Notes under the pieces: model-generated
Seen by the model: the letters and a program-made list of their open reading frames with translations, nothing else
Databases searched by the model: none
What the model was told of the DNA's origin: nothing
Origin: JANXVV01 sp038230975
Lineage (GTDB): Bacteria; Planctomycetota; Phycisphaerae; Tepidisphaerales; Tepidisphaeraceae
DNA: 34,074 nucleotides
Direction of reading: 5' to 3'
NCBI GenBank assembly: GCA_038230975.1
Contig: JBBRMF010000021.1
Coordinates: forward strand, 1 to 34,074
In this document: positions 1 through 7,977 of the stretch, piece by piece
How the letters are laid out: each line of letters starts with the position of its first letter
Numbering within the stretch: position 1 is the first letter of the stretch
Translations under genes and position numbers: made by a program

Positions 1-110
1 CCCTCTCCCGGTACTCCGGGGGAGGGTTGGGGTGGGGGAAATCCGCTGAACCACGTCAATTTATCGAAAAAGACCCCCACCCTTCCCTCCCCCGGAGTAC
101 CAGGAGAGGG
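1..110. repeat. Long inverted repeat (38-bp arms)
   Basis: Arms at 1–38 and 73–110 are reverse complements with about three mismatches, separated by a 34-nt AT-richer loop. The arms are G- and C-run rich (core ACTCCGGGGGAGGG and its complement). The left arm starts at the first base of the window, so the element may extend further. It lies upstream of the first gene and has no coding content. Similar dispersed palindromes lie in other gaps of this window, so an intergenic repeat family is more likely than a specific terminator. Confidence 0.75.
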
Positions 111-165
111 GATAATACCCGCCGATCTTGTCACGCACCCGCATTAGACCCGGTGAAGCGTTCCT

Positions 166-1698
166 ATGAAATCACACGCCATGATTCCAGTAACTGCGCC
201 GATTGATGAACCTTTCGAGCAACCGTTGAAAAAATTCTGGTGGCTCAAACGGCTGTCACTCCTGGGGGTGTTGATTGTCTTCACTCTCTTCGTTGTTCGG
301 GCTTGGATGGTTCATTCTGAAAACAATCGACTGCAGGCCGAGGTGTCGAGGTGGGTGAAAGCCGGATTGCCGATCAAGCCCGCTGATTTTGAAACGCCGG
401 ATGTTCCGGACGATCAAAATGCGGCGGTAGCGATAAACCTTGCGGCGGCGGCGGTGATCAAAAAAAAAGAACGGTACGATGAGCAGGAAAAATTCGATCG
501 GATACCGCTCGACGCGAATGCTCGGCAAATCGCTGACGATACACTGGCGGCAAATGCAAAGGCGCTTCATGCAATACGTCAGGCCAGGAAATTGACGCGT
601 TGGAAATGGCAGCCATTTCAGGCCAGGAGGTTCACCAACACGCCAACAGATCCACACCAGCCAAACTGGGGGGGACTTCGCGGCCTGACTGAAGTCCTGC
701 GTCTTTCCGCGATTCGATCGATAGACCGTAAGGACGAAATCGCTTTTCTGGAAGCTGTGTCGGACATGCAATTCATTTCGCATGTCTTGGCGAAAGAGTC
801 GAGTGTGCTTTCAGATTTAGTTTCGGCAGGTTTGGAAGCAATGACATCTCAGGCGGCTATGCCTTGTTTTCAGGAAATGGATTTCAGCGGTCCTGAAAAT
901 TTAACAAAACGGAAACTAGCTGTCGCGATGATACGAGAATGGGCCGACGAGAGTGATCGCGGCTCCAACGTCAAACTCTGTTTAGCGCGTCAAGCTCGAG
1001 ACGCACTGGAAAGTTTTACTGGGCCAGCACCCGTCACGAAGTTCTTCTCCAGGAACTCGGAATGGGTCGAGCCAACGACTAACGGGCTAGATCATGCGAT
1101 CTATTGGTATTTTCTACCCCAACGACTTCGTGTCGCCGCAGACGAACTTGTGAGGTGCAGAACCGACATTGAGTCCAAGAATCATGCAAGATGGTCGACC
1201 ACAGGCCTACACGCTGCCAGAGAATCTCGATCACAGGAAACTGGACTGAAATTGATTGATGGTGCGATAGCGCAAGTGATACCATCGTCGTTCGACAATT
1301 CTGGCTACTTTCGCTCGCGATTTCGTGTGATGCTATCGGTGCGGTTTGCGGCAATCAGCTTGGCATGTCGGCTCTACTCAATAGACCATCACGGAAAAGA
1401 TCCAAACTCGTTGGCGGATTTGGTTCCGAGCTATTTAACGAGCGTACCAGTCGATCCGTTTACCCCGGGTGAAGGACCGATTCATTATGTTGCCGGGACA
1501 TCGGGACTCGGGCCATATCTATACGGCTTGCTAGATACAGGCTTCGACTTCATTGCTTCAGGTTCTTTTAAGCCAACCGTTGCGGACCATATGGATTGGC
1601 GCAGTCCCTGCTTTGTCGCATTCCTCCGTCCCCAACTTGCGGTACCGGCGACACTCCCCACAACCCTTCCAGCATCAACGAAACCAGTGAATCAATAA
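166..1698 (+). CDS. Hypothetical membrane-anchored protein
   Basis: A 510-residue protein with one predicted N-terminal membrane segment at about residues 30–47, after a short basic stretch (FWWLKRLSLLG). The rest looks extracytoplasmic. The C-terminal part (LYSIDHHGKDPNSLADLVP…VPVDPF) resembles a segment seen in planctomycete hypothetical proteins, in which a small-residue helix is followed by a 'laboured through x-L-x-D-L-V-P' motif. No catalytic motif was recognised. Start choice is uncertain: ATG 166 and ATG 181 are both possible and neither has a strong Shine-Dalgarno. Its 3' end overlaps the convergent gene on the minus strand by 24 nt. Confidence 0.7.
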   Translation: MKSHAMIPVTAPIDEPFEQPLKKFWWLKRLSLLGVLIVFTLFVVRAWMVHSENNRLQAEVSRWVKAGLPIKPADFETPDVPDDQNAAVAINLAAAAVIKKKERYDEQEKFDRIPLDANARQIADDTLAANAKALHAIRQARKLTRWKWQPFQARRFTNTPTDPHQPNWGGLRGLTEVLRLSAIRSIDRKDEIAFLEAVSDMQFISHVLAKESSVLSDLVSAGLEAMTSQAAMPCFQEMDFSGPENLTKRKLAVAMIREWADESDRGSNVKLCLARQARDALESFTGPAPVTKFFSRNSEWVEPTTNGLDHAIYWYFLPQRLRVAADELVRCRTDIESKNHARWSTTGLHAARESRSQETGLKLIDGAIAQVIPSSFDNSGYFRSRFRVMLSVRFAAISLACRLYSIDHHGKDPNSLADLVPSYLTSVPVDPFTPGEGPIHYVAGTSGLGPYLYGLLDTGFDFIASGSFKPTVADHMDWRSPCFVAFLRPQLAVPATLPTTLPASTKPVNQ

Positions 1699-2697
1699 TG
1701 CGGTGACGTTCACGAGAATGTGCGACGAGACGAAGATCACAACCGCGAGAATCAGCCATACGATCGGAAGCGATATGAGCGTCATAATGGCGCGGATGTT
1801 TGAGTGGGTGGCGCGTCGGATGAGTAACGCAGTGACGATCCAGCAGGCGAAGGGAGTGACGGGGATTAGAATGATCGCCCCCTCCGCAAAGTGGGTGAAG
1901 GCAATCATAATAAGGCCTCCATCGACGTTTTTCGGAACCATCCAATAAATGATCGCGGCGAAGATGGTCAACGGCGTGATCCATGCCAGTGGCGTACGTG
2001 CGTTTAGAAGGATCACCCCACCCATGCAGAGGGTGAAGGCAATCATAATAAAGCCTCCATCAACGTTATTCGGGACCGTCCAATAGATGATCGCGGCGAA
2101 GATGGTCAACGGTGTGATCCATGCAAGCGGCGCGCACGCGTAGAGACTTGCCGCGACACCTCTTTTTTGTTCAGCGATTGAAAGCCGTTTGGGATGAGCG
2201 AACCATGGGCCGATGCCGGTGACGGCGATGAGCCATAGGACCGCGGCAACCAGGGAAGTTCCAAAGAACCAGGAGTCGCGCATCACGTCTTCAAAGTCCG
2301 GCCATTCGTGATTCTGAAACACCCTGCTGAAAACATACGGTGACGGCGTTGCGCCGCGATCGTGATACTTCCACCAGATGATCGGTACGCTGAATGTCAC
2401 AATCAGCATTCCGACGGTCCAACGCCGAAAGGACTTAGCCGCCGCGAGGGTGATGCTGTCGCTGTCAACCTTTGGAGCGCGGAACGAGATATATCGTACG
2501 GTTCGCCAGTAGGCTTTGAATCGGCCGATCTGTTTTCGTTGTTCCCAGGGAATGACGGATTGAAGGACGTGGGCGCGGTCGAACCGATGGCCGCATTCGG
2601 GGCAGCGGTCGCTGGAGACACCGCGCAGGTTTTGGTGGCAGTGGCCGCAAAGCAGGTCGGCGTCGAGGGGGAGTGGGGATGAGACATTTTGGTTCAC
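1675..2697 (-). CDS. Zinc-ribbon multi-spanning membrane protein with internal duplication
   Basis: About 340 residues from a GTG at 2697. The reading frame is open to an ATG at 2754, but that ATG lies in a palindromic repeat, whereas the GTG has GGAG 9 nt upstream (2707–2710). The N-terminus carries two CxxC pairs (C17/C20 and C32/C35; CGHCHQNLRG…RCPECG), a zinc-ribbon arrangement common in planctomycete membrane proteins. About eight hydrophobic segments follow. Two adjacent segments are near-identical (PLAWITPLTIFAAIIYW twice), from an in-frame 138-bp duplication. Function is unknown. The 3' end overlaps the upstream convergent gene. Confidence 0.7.
   Translation of the reverse strand: MNQNVSSPLPLDADLLCGHCHQNLRGVSSDRCPECGHRFDRAHVLQSVIPWEQRKQIGRFKAYWRTVRYISFRAPKVDSDSITLAAAKSFRRWTVGMLIVTFSVPIIWWKYHDRGATPSPYVFSRVFQNHEWPDFEDVMRDSWFFGTSLVAAVLWLIAVTGIGPWFAHPKRLSIAEQKRGVAASLYACAPLAWITPLTIFAAIIYWTVPNNVDGGFIMIAFTLCMGGVILLNARTPLAWITPLTIFAAIIYWMVPKNVDGGLIMIAFTHFAEGAIILIPVTPFACWIVTALLIRRATHSNIRAIMTLISLPIVWLILAVVIFVSSHILVNVTALLIHWFR
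1867..2142. repeat. In-frame tandem duplication, 138-bp unit
   Basis: Bases 1867–2004 and 2005–2142 are two adjacent copies with a constant offset of 138 nt, for example GGGTGAAGGCAATCATAATA at 1893 and again at 2031. Identity by eye is high, with scattered substitutions. The unit is 46 codons, so the duplication keeps frame and adds membrane segments to the zinc-ribbon membrane protein. Confidence 0.9.
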
Positions 2698-2723
2698 AGA
2701 TGAATGCTCCACTGGAGTTTGCC

Positions 2724-2923
2724 TCGTAGGGTCCGCTTTAGCGGACGGAATCATTGGAACAGGGTGAATCTTCCCTTTCCCTGAGAATCCGTCCGTTCAA
2801 GCGCCTGGGAAAAGAAGGTGGCATGGGCGTCTCGCCCGTGCATTTTTCGGAAGAAAACGCGGGCGAGACGCCCATGCCACCCAAACATTCCCAACCTCCA
2901 AATCGGACCCTACAAAGCTCAAT
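2724..2923. repeat. Composite intergenic palindromes
   Basis: The gap between the zinc-ribbon gene and the channel gene contains a perfect 21-bp inverted repeat (arms 2818–2838 and 2860–2880, loop 21 nt; core GGGCGTCTCGCCC). It is flanked by a GTAGGGTCCGC…GCGGAC palindrome at about 2726–2744 and a lone CGGACCCTAC near 2913. The GTAGGGTCCGC word recurs at 21904. The 21-bp hairpin could terminate transcription but has no clear U-tract. Confidence 0.75.
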
Positions 2924-2929
2924 TCTAAA

Positions 2930-4075
2930 TTACTCGAAATGTTCGTTTTCGCCCTGCGACATAGGCAGGCTTCCAATGCCGGGTGTTTTACGCATCCAGG
3001 CGCTGCGCTGCCAGTTGTCGGCGCTTTCTTCGGGGGGAATCAGCGGGGGCAAGGTGAAAAGGAAGCGTTCGCTGAGCGCGCCGAGAAAGGGCTCATACAT
3101 GCCGCGCAGTTCAGTGAGTTTGGCGTCGAATTCACTTCCTTTTCGTAAATCAAGTCCGGCTTCTTTGAGTGTGTCTTGAAGGAGTTGCCTTTGATCTTGT
3201 GGCAGTCGATCGAGCGGTTGAAGGCCGGGCTTGGCTTTCAGAACCAACGACAGGTCGACGGCGGCGTGACGAGCCATCGCGAAGGTCAACTGGGCTTGAT
3301 AAGAATTGTGGTTGGTCACATCGACGATGAGGATCGCGCAGGTATCGAGGATGCTGGTCAATGCCGCGAGCCAGGATTGATTGTCGTGTTGGGAGCGGTA
3401 GTAACTCAAAACGGGGAACGACAGATGGCTTTCGAGCAATTCGGCGGCCCAGATTTCCCACTGCGACAAAAGCGGATCGAGCGCTTCCAGACTGCCGGAA
3501 CGGGCGACGCGGGCGAGCACTTCCGAGGCAGCGGGTGGCGAACCGGCCCGGGCATCGAGCAATGAGATGGTGACTTCCCTTCGCGAAAAAGCCTGCTGCA
3601 ACACGGGGAGGTAACTGATGATGACCGCCAGGAACCCGAAACCCAATCCCGCCTCTGTGACGGCCAGCGCCCGGCCCAGGGGCGCGGTCGGGGTGACGTC
3701 GCCGTAACCCAGCGTGAAAAAAGTCGTGCCGCTCAGGTAGAGAAATGTGCTGAAGGTGACCTGTTCATCGGCGATCTTGAGATGCGATCCGAGCGCCTGC
3801 TGAACCAGCGCAAAGCCGACGATCAGCGCGACGACCCACACCATGAAAAGGCCAAGCAACGATAGCGGTGCGAACACCCCCAGGAATGCCTCGCGTCGTT
3901 TGCCGGCATTGAGCCGCAGGGAAATCGATCGCCAGAGAGCCCAGAGGTTTCGATAGTAGAGCCGTGCAAACCGAAATCGGTGGGTGACGCGCCGGGGCTG
4001 GAGAATCGTTTCGAAACCGTCCACGAGCGTGAGAATGATAAAGGCAAATCCTGCCACGAACTCGAAGAACCGCAT
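2930..4075 (-). CDS. Potassium-channel-family protein (two-helix pore type)
   Basis: A 381-residue inner-membrane protein. Hydrophobic segments lie near residues 5–25, 64–95 and 134–160. Between the last two is a P-loop with the K+ selectivity filter TLGYGD (121–126) in LSGTTFFTLGYGDVTPTAPLG, typical of the Ion_trans_2 family. The C-terminal ~220 residues are cytoplasmic and show no RCK/TrkA-N glycine motif, so gating is unknown. ATG 4075 is preferred because GGAG lies 6 nt upstream (CAGGAGCATTCGATG). The frame stays open to an ATG at 4174, which lacks such a site and would extend past the start region of the divergent gene. Likely role: passive K+ flux. Confidence 0.85.
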   Translation of the reverse strand: MRFFEFVAGFAFIILTLVDGFETILQPRRVTHRFRFARLYYRNLWALWRSISLRLNAGKRREAFLGVFAPLSLLGLFMVWVVALIVGFALVQQALGSHLKIADEQVTFSTFLYLSGTTFFTLGYGDVTPTAPLGRALAVTEAGLGFGFLAVIISYLPVLQQAFSRREVTISLLDARAGSPPAASEVLARVARSGSLEALDPLLSQWEIWAAELLESHLSFPVLSYYRSQHDNQSWLAALTSILDTCAILIVDVTNHNSYQAQLTFAMARHAAVDLSLVLKAKPGLQPLDRLPQDQRQLLQDTLKEAGLDLRKGSEFDAKLTELRGMYEPFLGALSERFLFTLPPLIPPEESADNWQRSAWMRKTPGIGSLPMSQGENEHFE

Positions 4076-4247
4076 CGAATGCTCCTGATCCAGATGCCCA
4101 AAAAAAACGGCGTCGTTCTGCTGTTGATCTTTTGCGTCATAGATGATCCTGCTTGGAATCGCCGCCGGATGCAAGCGGATTGAGGAATCCCCTCCTCCTC
4201 AATTTGTGCTCGTGGCAATTTTCCGCTTTTTGAGCGATAGTTCATTT

Positions 4248-4892
4248 ATGTCTTCAGACCCCACACCCCCTCTTACCCCGGAACAGGTTCGTCAGTTCGT
4301 CAAAACACATTACGCATTTGGACTGCCAAGCGGGAGTGTTCGAGCGCTATTGGCGTTGACCATTTTCGGTGGGATCTGGGCTTGGATGTGGATGCGGCCG
4401 GATGTTGAAGTGCCGGCGTATTTGCGCGATCTGATGTTCATCATCATGGGGCATTACTTCGCCGCTCGACATGCGATCACGGCAGAGGTCGGCCCCCCAC
4501 CGCTTTACTTGCCGCGCGGTTCGATCCGCAGCACGCTGTTGTTAGGCTTTGCGTTTTTGGGCGGCGGGTTAATCTATCAGCATCGAATGACGGTGAATGA
4601 ATCCGATATTGTCCGTCTGAATCATGCGGGAGTGACGCTCATTCTCGTTTCCGGTTTTATGCTGGGCGTTCTGATGAATCGACTGACCCGCGGCGGTCTG
4701 CCGCGTTATCTTGAGGATGCGCGGGCGACTGCCTCGCTGCTGGCTGGGGTGCTTCTTTTGTTATTGGTGTTCGGCCTGGTGCATGTGCCGGATTCCGGAG
4801 CGATGCATCGCCTGCAGCGTTGGACATTGCAATACCGGGTGGAAGATATTCTGGCGGCGATCGTCGGGTTCTACTTCGGTTCGCGCTCGTAA
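4248..4892 (+). CDS. Hypothetical multi-spanning membrane protein
   Basis: 214 residues from ATG 4248 (MSSDPTPPLTPEQVRQFV). The frame is open to an ATG at 4143, but the extra 35 residues look non-coding and would overlap the divergent channel gene's leader. About five or six hydrophobic helices follow a short polar N-terminus. Two arginine-linked motifs, SGSVRALLAL and RGSIRSTLLL, suggest an internally repeated half-structure, and the protein ends YFGSRS. No enzymatic or transporter signature is recognised. It is divergent from the channel gene, with about 170 nt between starts. Confidence 0.7.
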   Translation: MSSDPTPPLTPEQVRQFVKTHYAFGLPSGSVRALLALTIFGGIWAWMWMRPDVEVPAYLRDLMFIIMGHYFAARHAITAEVGPPPLYLPRGSIRSTLLLGFAFLGGGLIYQHRMTVNESDIVRLNHAGVTLILVSGFMLGVLMNRLTRGGLPRYLEDARATASLLAGVLLLLLVFGLVHVPDSGAMHRLQRWTLQYRVEDILAAIVGFYFGSRS

Positions 4893-4914
4893 TCATTTCG
4901 TGAATCTGTCAACT

Positions 4915-5418
4915 TTATACGACGCGAGACTCGATCGCTTCGGGCGGCAAGTCAGCTAAAAGCTGATCGATCAGTCGCGCATTCCGATGGATGGCGGTGT
5001 ATTCGATGGCGGCAGCGCCGAGGTTGACGGCAAACGCGCCGAGGGCCAGCAGATGATGCCATGTCACCGAGACCACTCGGTTGTCCGTGGCAGCGCCGAA
5101 AATCGCGGCGATGAAGACTGCAAACATCGCCATCAACGCCGCCGGAAACGCCTGGGCTTTAAATGACCTCGTGGGTGTGATGTAAGCGACGTCCAGTTTC
5201 CTGACGGTCACCGCATGCTGAATCCACTTGGCTGTGGCGATGAAATAGGTGAACACGACGCAATGCACCGCGATGCACAGCAGCACGGTCATCGTGCCTG
5301 AAAGCATGTGCCAGGCACGCAAGTTGCCGGTCTCCGTGGCACTGGCATAACCGAGGCCAATCGTCACCAGCAAGGCGGTTAGGTTTGCGATCGTCAGACC
5401 GAGAAAAAGAGAGATCAT
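4915..5418 (-). CDS. Hypothetical four-helix membrane protein
   Basis: 167 residues with four hydrophobic segments, near residues 3–23, 38–60, 90–108 and 122–142, and a charged C-terminus (LIDQLLADLPPEAIESRVV). It lies 21 nt downstream of the ribonuclease D stop on the same strand, so the two are probably cotranscribed. No strong Shine-Dalgarno is visible before ATG 5418. Histidines occur within or near several helices (WHML, VHCVVF, WHHLLAL), which could hint at a cofactor or metal, but no family was recognised. Confidence 0.7.
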   Translation of the reverse strand: MISLFLGLTIANLTALLVTIGLGYASATETGNLRAWHMLSGTMTVLLCIAVHCVVFTYFIATAKWIQHAVTVRKLDVAYITPTRSFKAQAFPAALMAMFAVFIAAIFGAATDNRVVSVTWHHLLALGAFAVNLGAAAIEYTAIHRNARLIDQLLADLPPEAIESRVV

Positions 5419-5439
5419 GGGAATCAGCCGGGTTGCGAA

Positions 5440-6792
5440 TCAATGTCTGGATGATTTTGAACTGGACGAGACGTCAAGCGACCCGTCACGCCAGCGCATG
5501 AGTAATGTCGAATCGTTTTGAATCAGTGCGAACAAAGGAGTCCCGATCGCCTCTCGCCGCCATCCGGTGAGCAGGCGAACATCCCCAGGCTCTTCGCCCA
5601 TCGTCAGATGGCGATAAAGTTGACCGATCTCGTTGCGATTGGCGATGAGGTTCGGATCGATGCTTCGACCGAAGCATAGAGATTCGATGGCACACCATAA
5701 TGCGTCGGCTCTAAATTTTTCGGTGGGTGTTTCCTCCCGCTGTTTGGTGGGTGGCAGATCCTCCTGCGCGATGGCCGTGGCTTGATTCATGGCTTCAATG
5801 ATTTCCGACCCATGGCCGATCTCAACCGGGCGGGGAAGGCCTTTCACGCGGCCTAGCTTGTCCACAGACTTCACAGGATTGCGAGCCAGATCAATCAGAA
5901 TTTCGTCCCGCAGAAATGAGCGAGGCGGAAGATCATGAGCCTTGGCACAACCATTGCGCCAAATGACCAGCTCGCGCAGTACAGCCAACCCGTTGGGATG
6001 AAGGGAAGTTGCGCCGCGCACCCGGCGATACTGATGCTCCGGATCAAACTGATAAAGCGAAGGATCGCAGAGCGTTTCGCATTCAGCCGCAGCCCATGCG
6101 GTATGACCGAGCGTTTCAAGGCGGCGACCGATCTCCTCGCGGACAGCAATTAAATACCGCACGTCGTCGGCGGCGTATCGAACCTGGCTGGACGAGAGCG
6201 GCCGTTGGTCCCAGTGGGTGAAGGTCAAACCCTTACTCAGCGGAACTTCGGTCATTTCGCGTACCAGTTTGCTGAGCGAAACCGGATAAGTCATCCCGAT
6301 GAACCCGGCGGCGATCTGAGTATCAAACACGTTCGCCGGGCTGCACTTCATATGGCGGAAGACCGGTTCCAAATCCTGCGACCCGGCGTGAACGATTTTT
6401 TCGACCGCAGGATCGCACAACAGTTCCCAAAACGGAGTCAGATCCAACTTCGCCAGCGGATCGATCAGGGAGACGCGGTTGGCAGAGGCCACTTGAATCA
6501 GGCAGAGTTTCGGAATGTAGGTGAGTTCACCGATGAACTCACTGTCATAGGCAAATCGGCCGGCGGCCCGAAGCTGTGCCACCAAGGCTTGCAGCCCGGC
6601 GGCGGTGTTGATCATCTCGGCATCGCCTTGCGGGATCAGTGGATGAACCGGCGGCTGAGGATGGTGGCCCGCTGTTTCATGGTGAGCCGAATCATGGTTG
6701 CGGGAGCGGTAGTCGGATCGGGGCGCGCGAAAATGCTTACTCGGGGAATTCGAAGATGACTCCGCTGCCGTATCGGAAGGTAGATCAGACAT
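5440..6792 (-). CDS. rnd: Ribonuclease D-like 3'-5' exonuclease
   Basis: A 450-residue DEDDy exonuclease. Exo I is YDSEF (D83, E85), Exo II is HAGSQDLEPV (D140), and Exo III is YAADD (Y206, D210). An HRDC-type helical domain follows (about 255–325, LHPNGLAVLRELVIWRN…), with a second similar C-terminal region, the layout of RNase D involved in tRNA 3' processing and RNA decay. ATG 6792 has GGAG 11 nt upstream. The first 60 residues are Ser/His/Pro-rich and not part of the fold, so ATG 6615 is an alternative start. It leads the likely operon with the downstream membrane protein. Confidence 0.92.
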   Translation of the reverse strand: MSDLPSDTAAESSSNSPSKHFRAPRSDYRSRNHDSAHHETAGHHPQPPVHPLIPQGDAEMINTAAGLQALVAQLRAAGRFAYDSEFIGELTYIPKLCLIQVASANRVSLIDPLAKLDLTPFWELLCDPAVEKIVHAGSQDLEPVFRHMKCSPANVFDTQIAAGFIGMTYPVSLSKLVREMTEVPLSKGLTFTHWDQRPLSSSQVRYAADDVRYLIAVREEIGRRLETLGHTAWAAAECETLCDPSLYQFDPEHQYRRVRGATSLHPNGLAVLRELVIWRNGCAKAHDLPPRSFLRDEILIDLARNPVKSVDKLGRVKGLPRPVEIGHGSEIIEAMNQATAIAQEDLPPTKQREETPTEKFRADALWCAIESLCFGRSIDPNLIANRNEIGQLYRHLTMGEEPGDVRLLTGWRREAIGTPLFALIQNDSTLLMRWRDGSLDVSSSSKSSRH

Positions 6793-6995
6793 TGTGAGGA
6801 CATCTCCGGAACAACCTGTCCCCATTTTCCCACTGAAACCGACCGGAAGATTTCGTTCCTCTCAGATCGCCTCCAACAAATACTGTAGCACCGCGATGGG
6901 GTGACGAAAAGCGCAGGACAGCGTAATGGTTCAGAAGTTTTGACCGCATTTTCGACCAAATGCCTGATTCCGTTCCAGCGTAATGACTTTATTTA

Positions 6996-7013
6996 AATCG
7001 CTTCTAAGCGATT
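6996..7013. promoter_or_regulatory. Perfect 8-bp palindrome upstream of response regulator
   Basis: AATCGCTT-CT-AAGCGATT is an exact inverted repeat with a 2-nt centre, about 52 nt before the mini-ORF that precedes the response regulator. It could be an operator for a dimeric regulator or a small hairpin. The rest of the gap 6793–7064 shows no gene. Confidence 0.35.
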
Positions 7014-7064
7014 GGGAGCCGGTAGCACCTATTTTGGATCGCCGATAACTCTAATGGAGGTCCA

Positions 7065-7139
7065 ATGCAACTTAGCGGCATCGTGTTTGCACAGTTGTTC
7101 AATGAATCTCCAGTGCAACGAATTCAGAGGTTAATGTAA
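7065..7139 (+). CDS. 24-codon mini-ORF leading the response regulator
   Basis: ATG 7065 is preceded by an excellent Shine-Dalgarno (GGAGG at 7056–7060, 4 nt spacing) and encodes MQLSGIVFAQLFNESPVQRI plus four more residues before TAA 7137–7139. It is in the same frame as the response regulator start (7152), with only the stop and four codons between them. The response regulator itself has no good ribosome site, so translational coupling through this ORF is plausible. It could also be a former N-terminal extension cut off by a stop. No homology is claimed. Confidence 0.4.
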   Translation: MQLSGIVFAQLFNESPVQRIQRLM

Positions 7140-7151
7140 TGTGAGTTATAT

Positions 7152-7550
7152 ATGATTATGATCGTTGAAGACGAAGCAATTTCTCGAAGGGCATTGCAGC
7201 ATTTGCTACGGCTGAGCGGGCTTAAAACGCGTGCGGCAGCGTCCGCTGAAGAAGCGATCGGAATAATGTTACAAGGCGGGCCGCCGGAATTGGCATTGGT
7301 CGATATCAACCTTCCAGGAATGAACGGAGTTGAATTTGTGGCAGAGCTTCACCGGCAGTACCCGAATCTGCCATGCGTGTTCATGACTGCGAATGAGGAT
7401 GCCTTGAACGATCAAATTCGATCCGCCTGCCCGGAACCTACGTTTCGCAAGCCATTCGATGTGCCGGAATTGTTACATTTGATTAACAGCACGATCCGAT
7501 TGAATCCGCTGCAGCACGATTTAGGCCGAATCGTTGTTGCGCACGATTGA
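7152..7550 (+). CDS. Stand-alone response-regulator receiver protein
   Basis: 132 residues forming a single CheY-like receiver with no output domain. Visible residues are the acidic pair in IVEDE near the N-terminus, phospho-acceptor D51 (LVDINLPGMNG), the switch threonine in FMTAN, and K100 (FRKPFD). Such single-domain regulators signal by protein–protein contact. ATG 7152 is chosen because the receiver fold begins immediately, but ATG 7158 is equally possible; neither has a strong ribosome site. No histidine kinase is adjacent; the nearest one is near 30 kb. The gene converges on the toxin gene. Confidence 0.88.
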   Translation: MIMIVEDEAISRRALQHLLRLSGLKTRAAASAEEAIGIMLQGGPPELALVDINLPGMNGVEFVAELHRQYPNLPCVFMTANEDALNDQIRSACPEPTFRKPFDVPELLHLINSTIRLNPLQHDLGRIVVAHD

Positions 7551-7600
7551 TAGGGCATAAGGCCGCTGGCATGCGACGTAAACAGAGCCTCTCGAGTTCA

Positions 7601-7963
7601 CTAGAAGAGGCCAAGGCTATGCCTCACTGCCTTTTCTATCTTCTGAATTTCTTCCTTCGAGAGTTGCCCGATCCGACGGGAGGTCATTCTCCCCTGATCA
7701 ATAGCGCGGATCTGATGGCATTGAAAGTACGTTGTTTCATTAAGCCCGTTCCCTTCACGCCGATCAATGCGGGCAACATTGGGATGATTTGACGGCGTTG
7801 TCGTTCCGGGGACCACGGCAACGATGCGAGTTTTTTGGTGGATGTCGTTGATGGACATCACGACCACGGGTCGGAGTTTGTATCCGCCGATCTCCCGTCC
7901 GAAGGAAGGATCAAGAAAAACAAAGTAGACCTCGTTCCGCTGTATCGAATTTTCCGACTCCAT
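7601..7963 (-). CDS. MazF/PemK-type endoribonuclease toxin
   Basis: 120 residues matching the PemK/MazF fold by motif: a QRNEVYFVFLDPSFGREIGG start, the conserved K-x-R-P-V-V-V box (YKLRPVVVMS), VVPGTT, and a C-terminal LSKEEIQKIEKAV helix. MazF-family proteins are sequence-specific mRNA interferases neutralised by a partner encoded upstream. A strong purine-rich ribosome site (GAGGGGGGATCGG) precedes ATG 7963. The upstream gene ends 14 nt before this start on the same strand, so the two form an operon and the upstream product is the candidate antitoxin. Length and motifs suggest an intact protein. Confidence 0.85.
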   Translation of the reverse strand: MESENSIQRNEVYFVFLDPSFGREIGGYKLRPVVVMSINDIHQKTRIVAVVPGTTTPSNHPNVARIDRREGNGLNETTYFQCHQIRAIDQGRMTSRRIGQLSKEEIQKIEKAVRHSLGLF

Positions 7964-7977
7964 CCGATCCCCCCTCT

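Noticed and set aside
5859..5867. DnaA-box-like TTGTCCACA
   Set aside because: Single site inside the ribonuclease D coding region, one mismatch from consensus, no cluster.
7587..7611. Hairpin GCCTCT…AGAGGC as terminator for the response regulator
   Set aside because: Short 6-bp stem with a 13-nt loop and no T run; it overlaps the end of the toxin gene.
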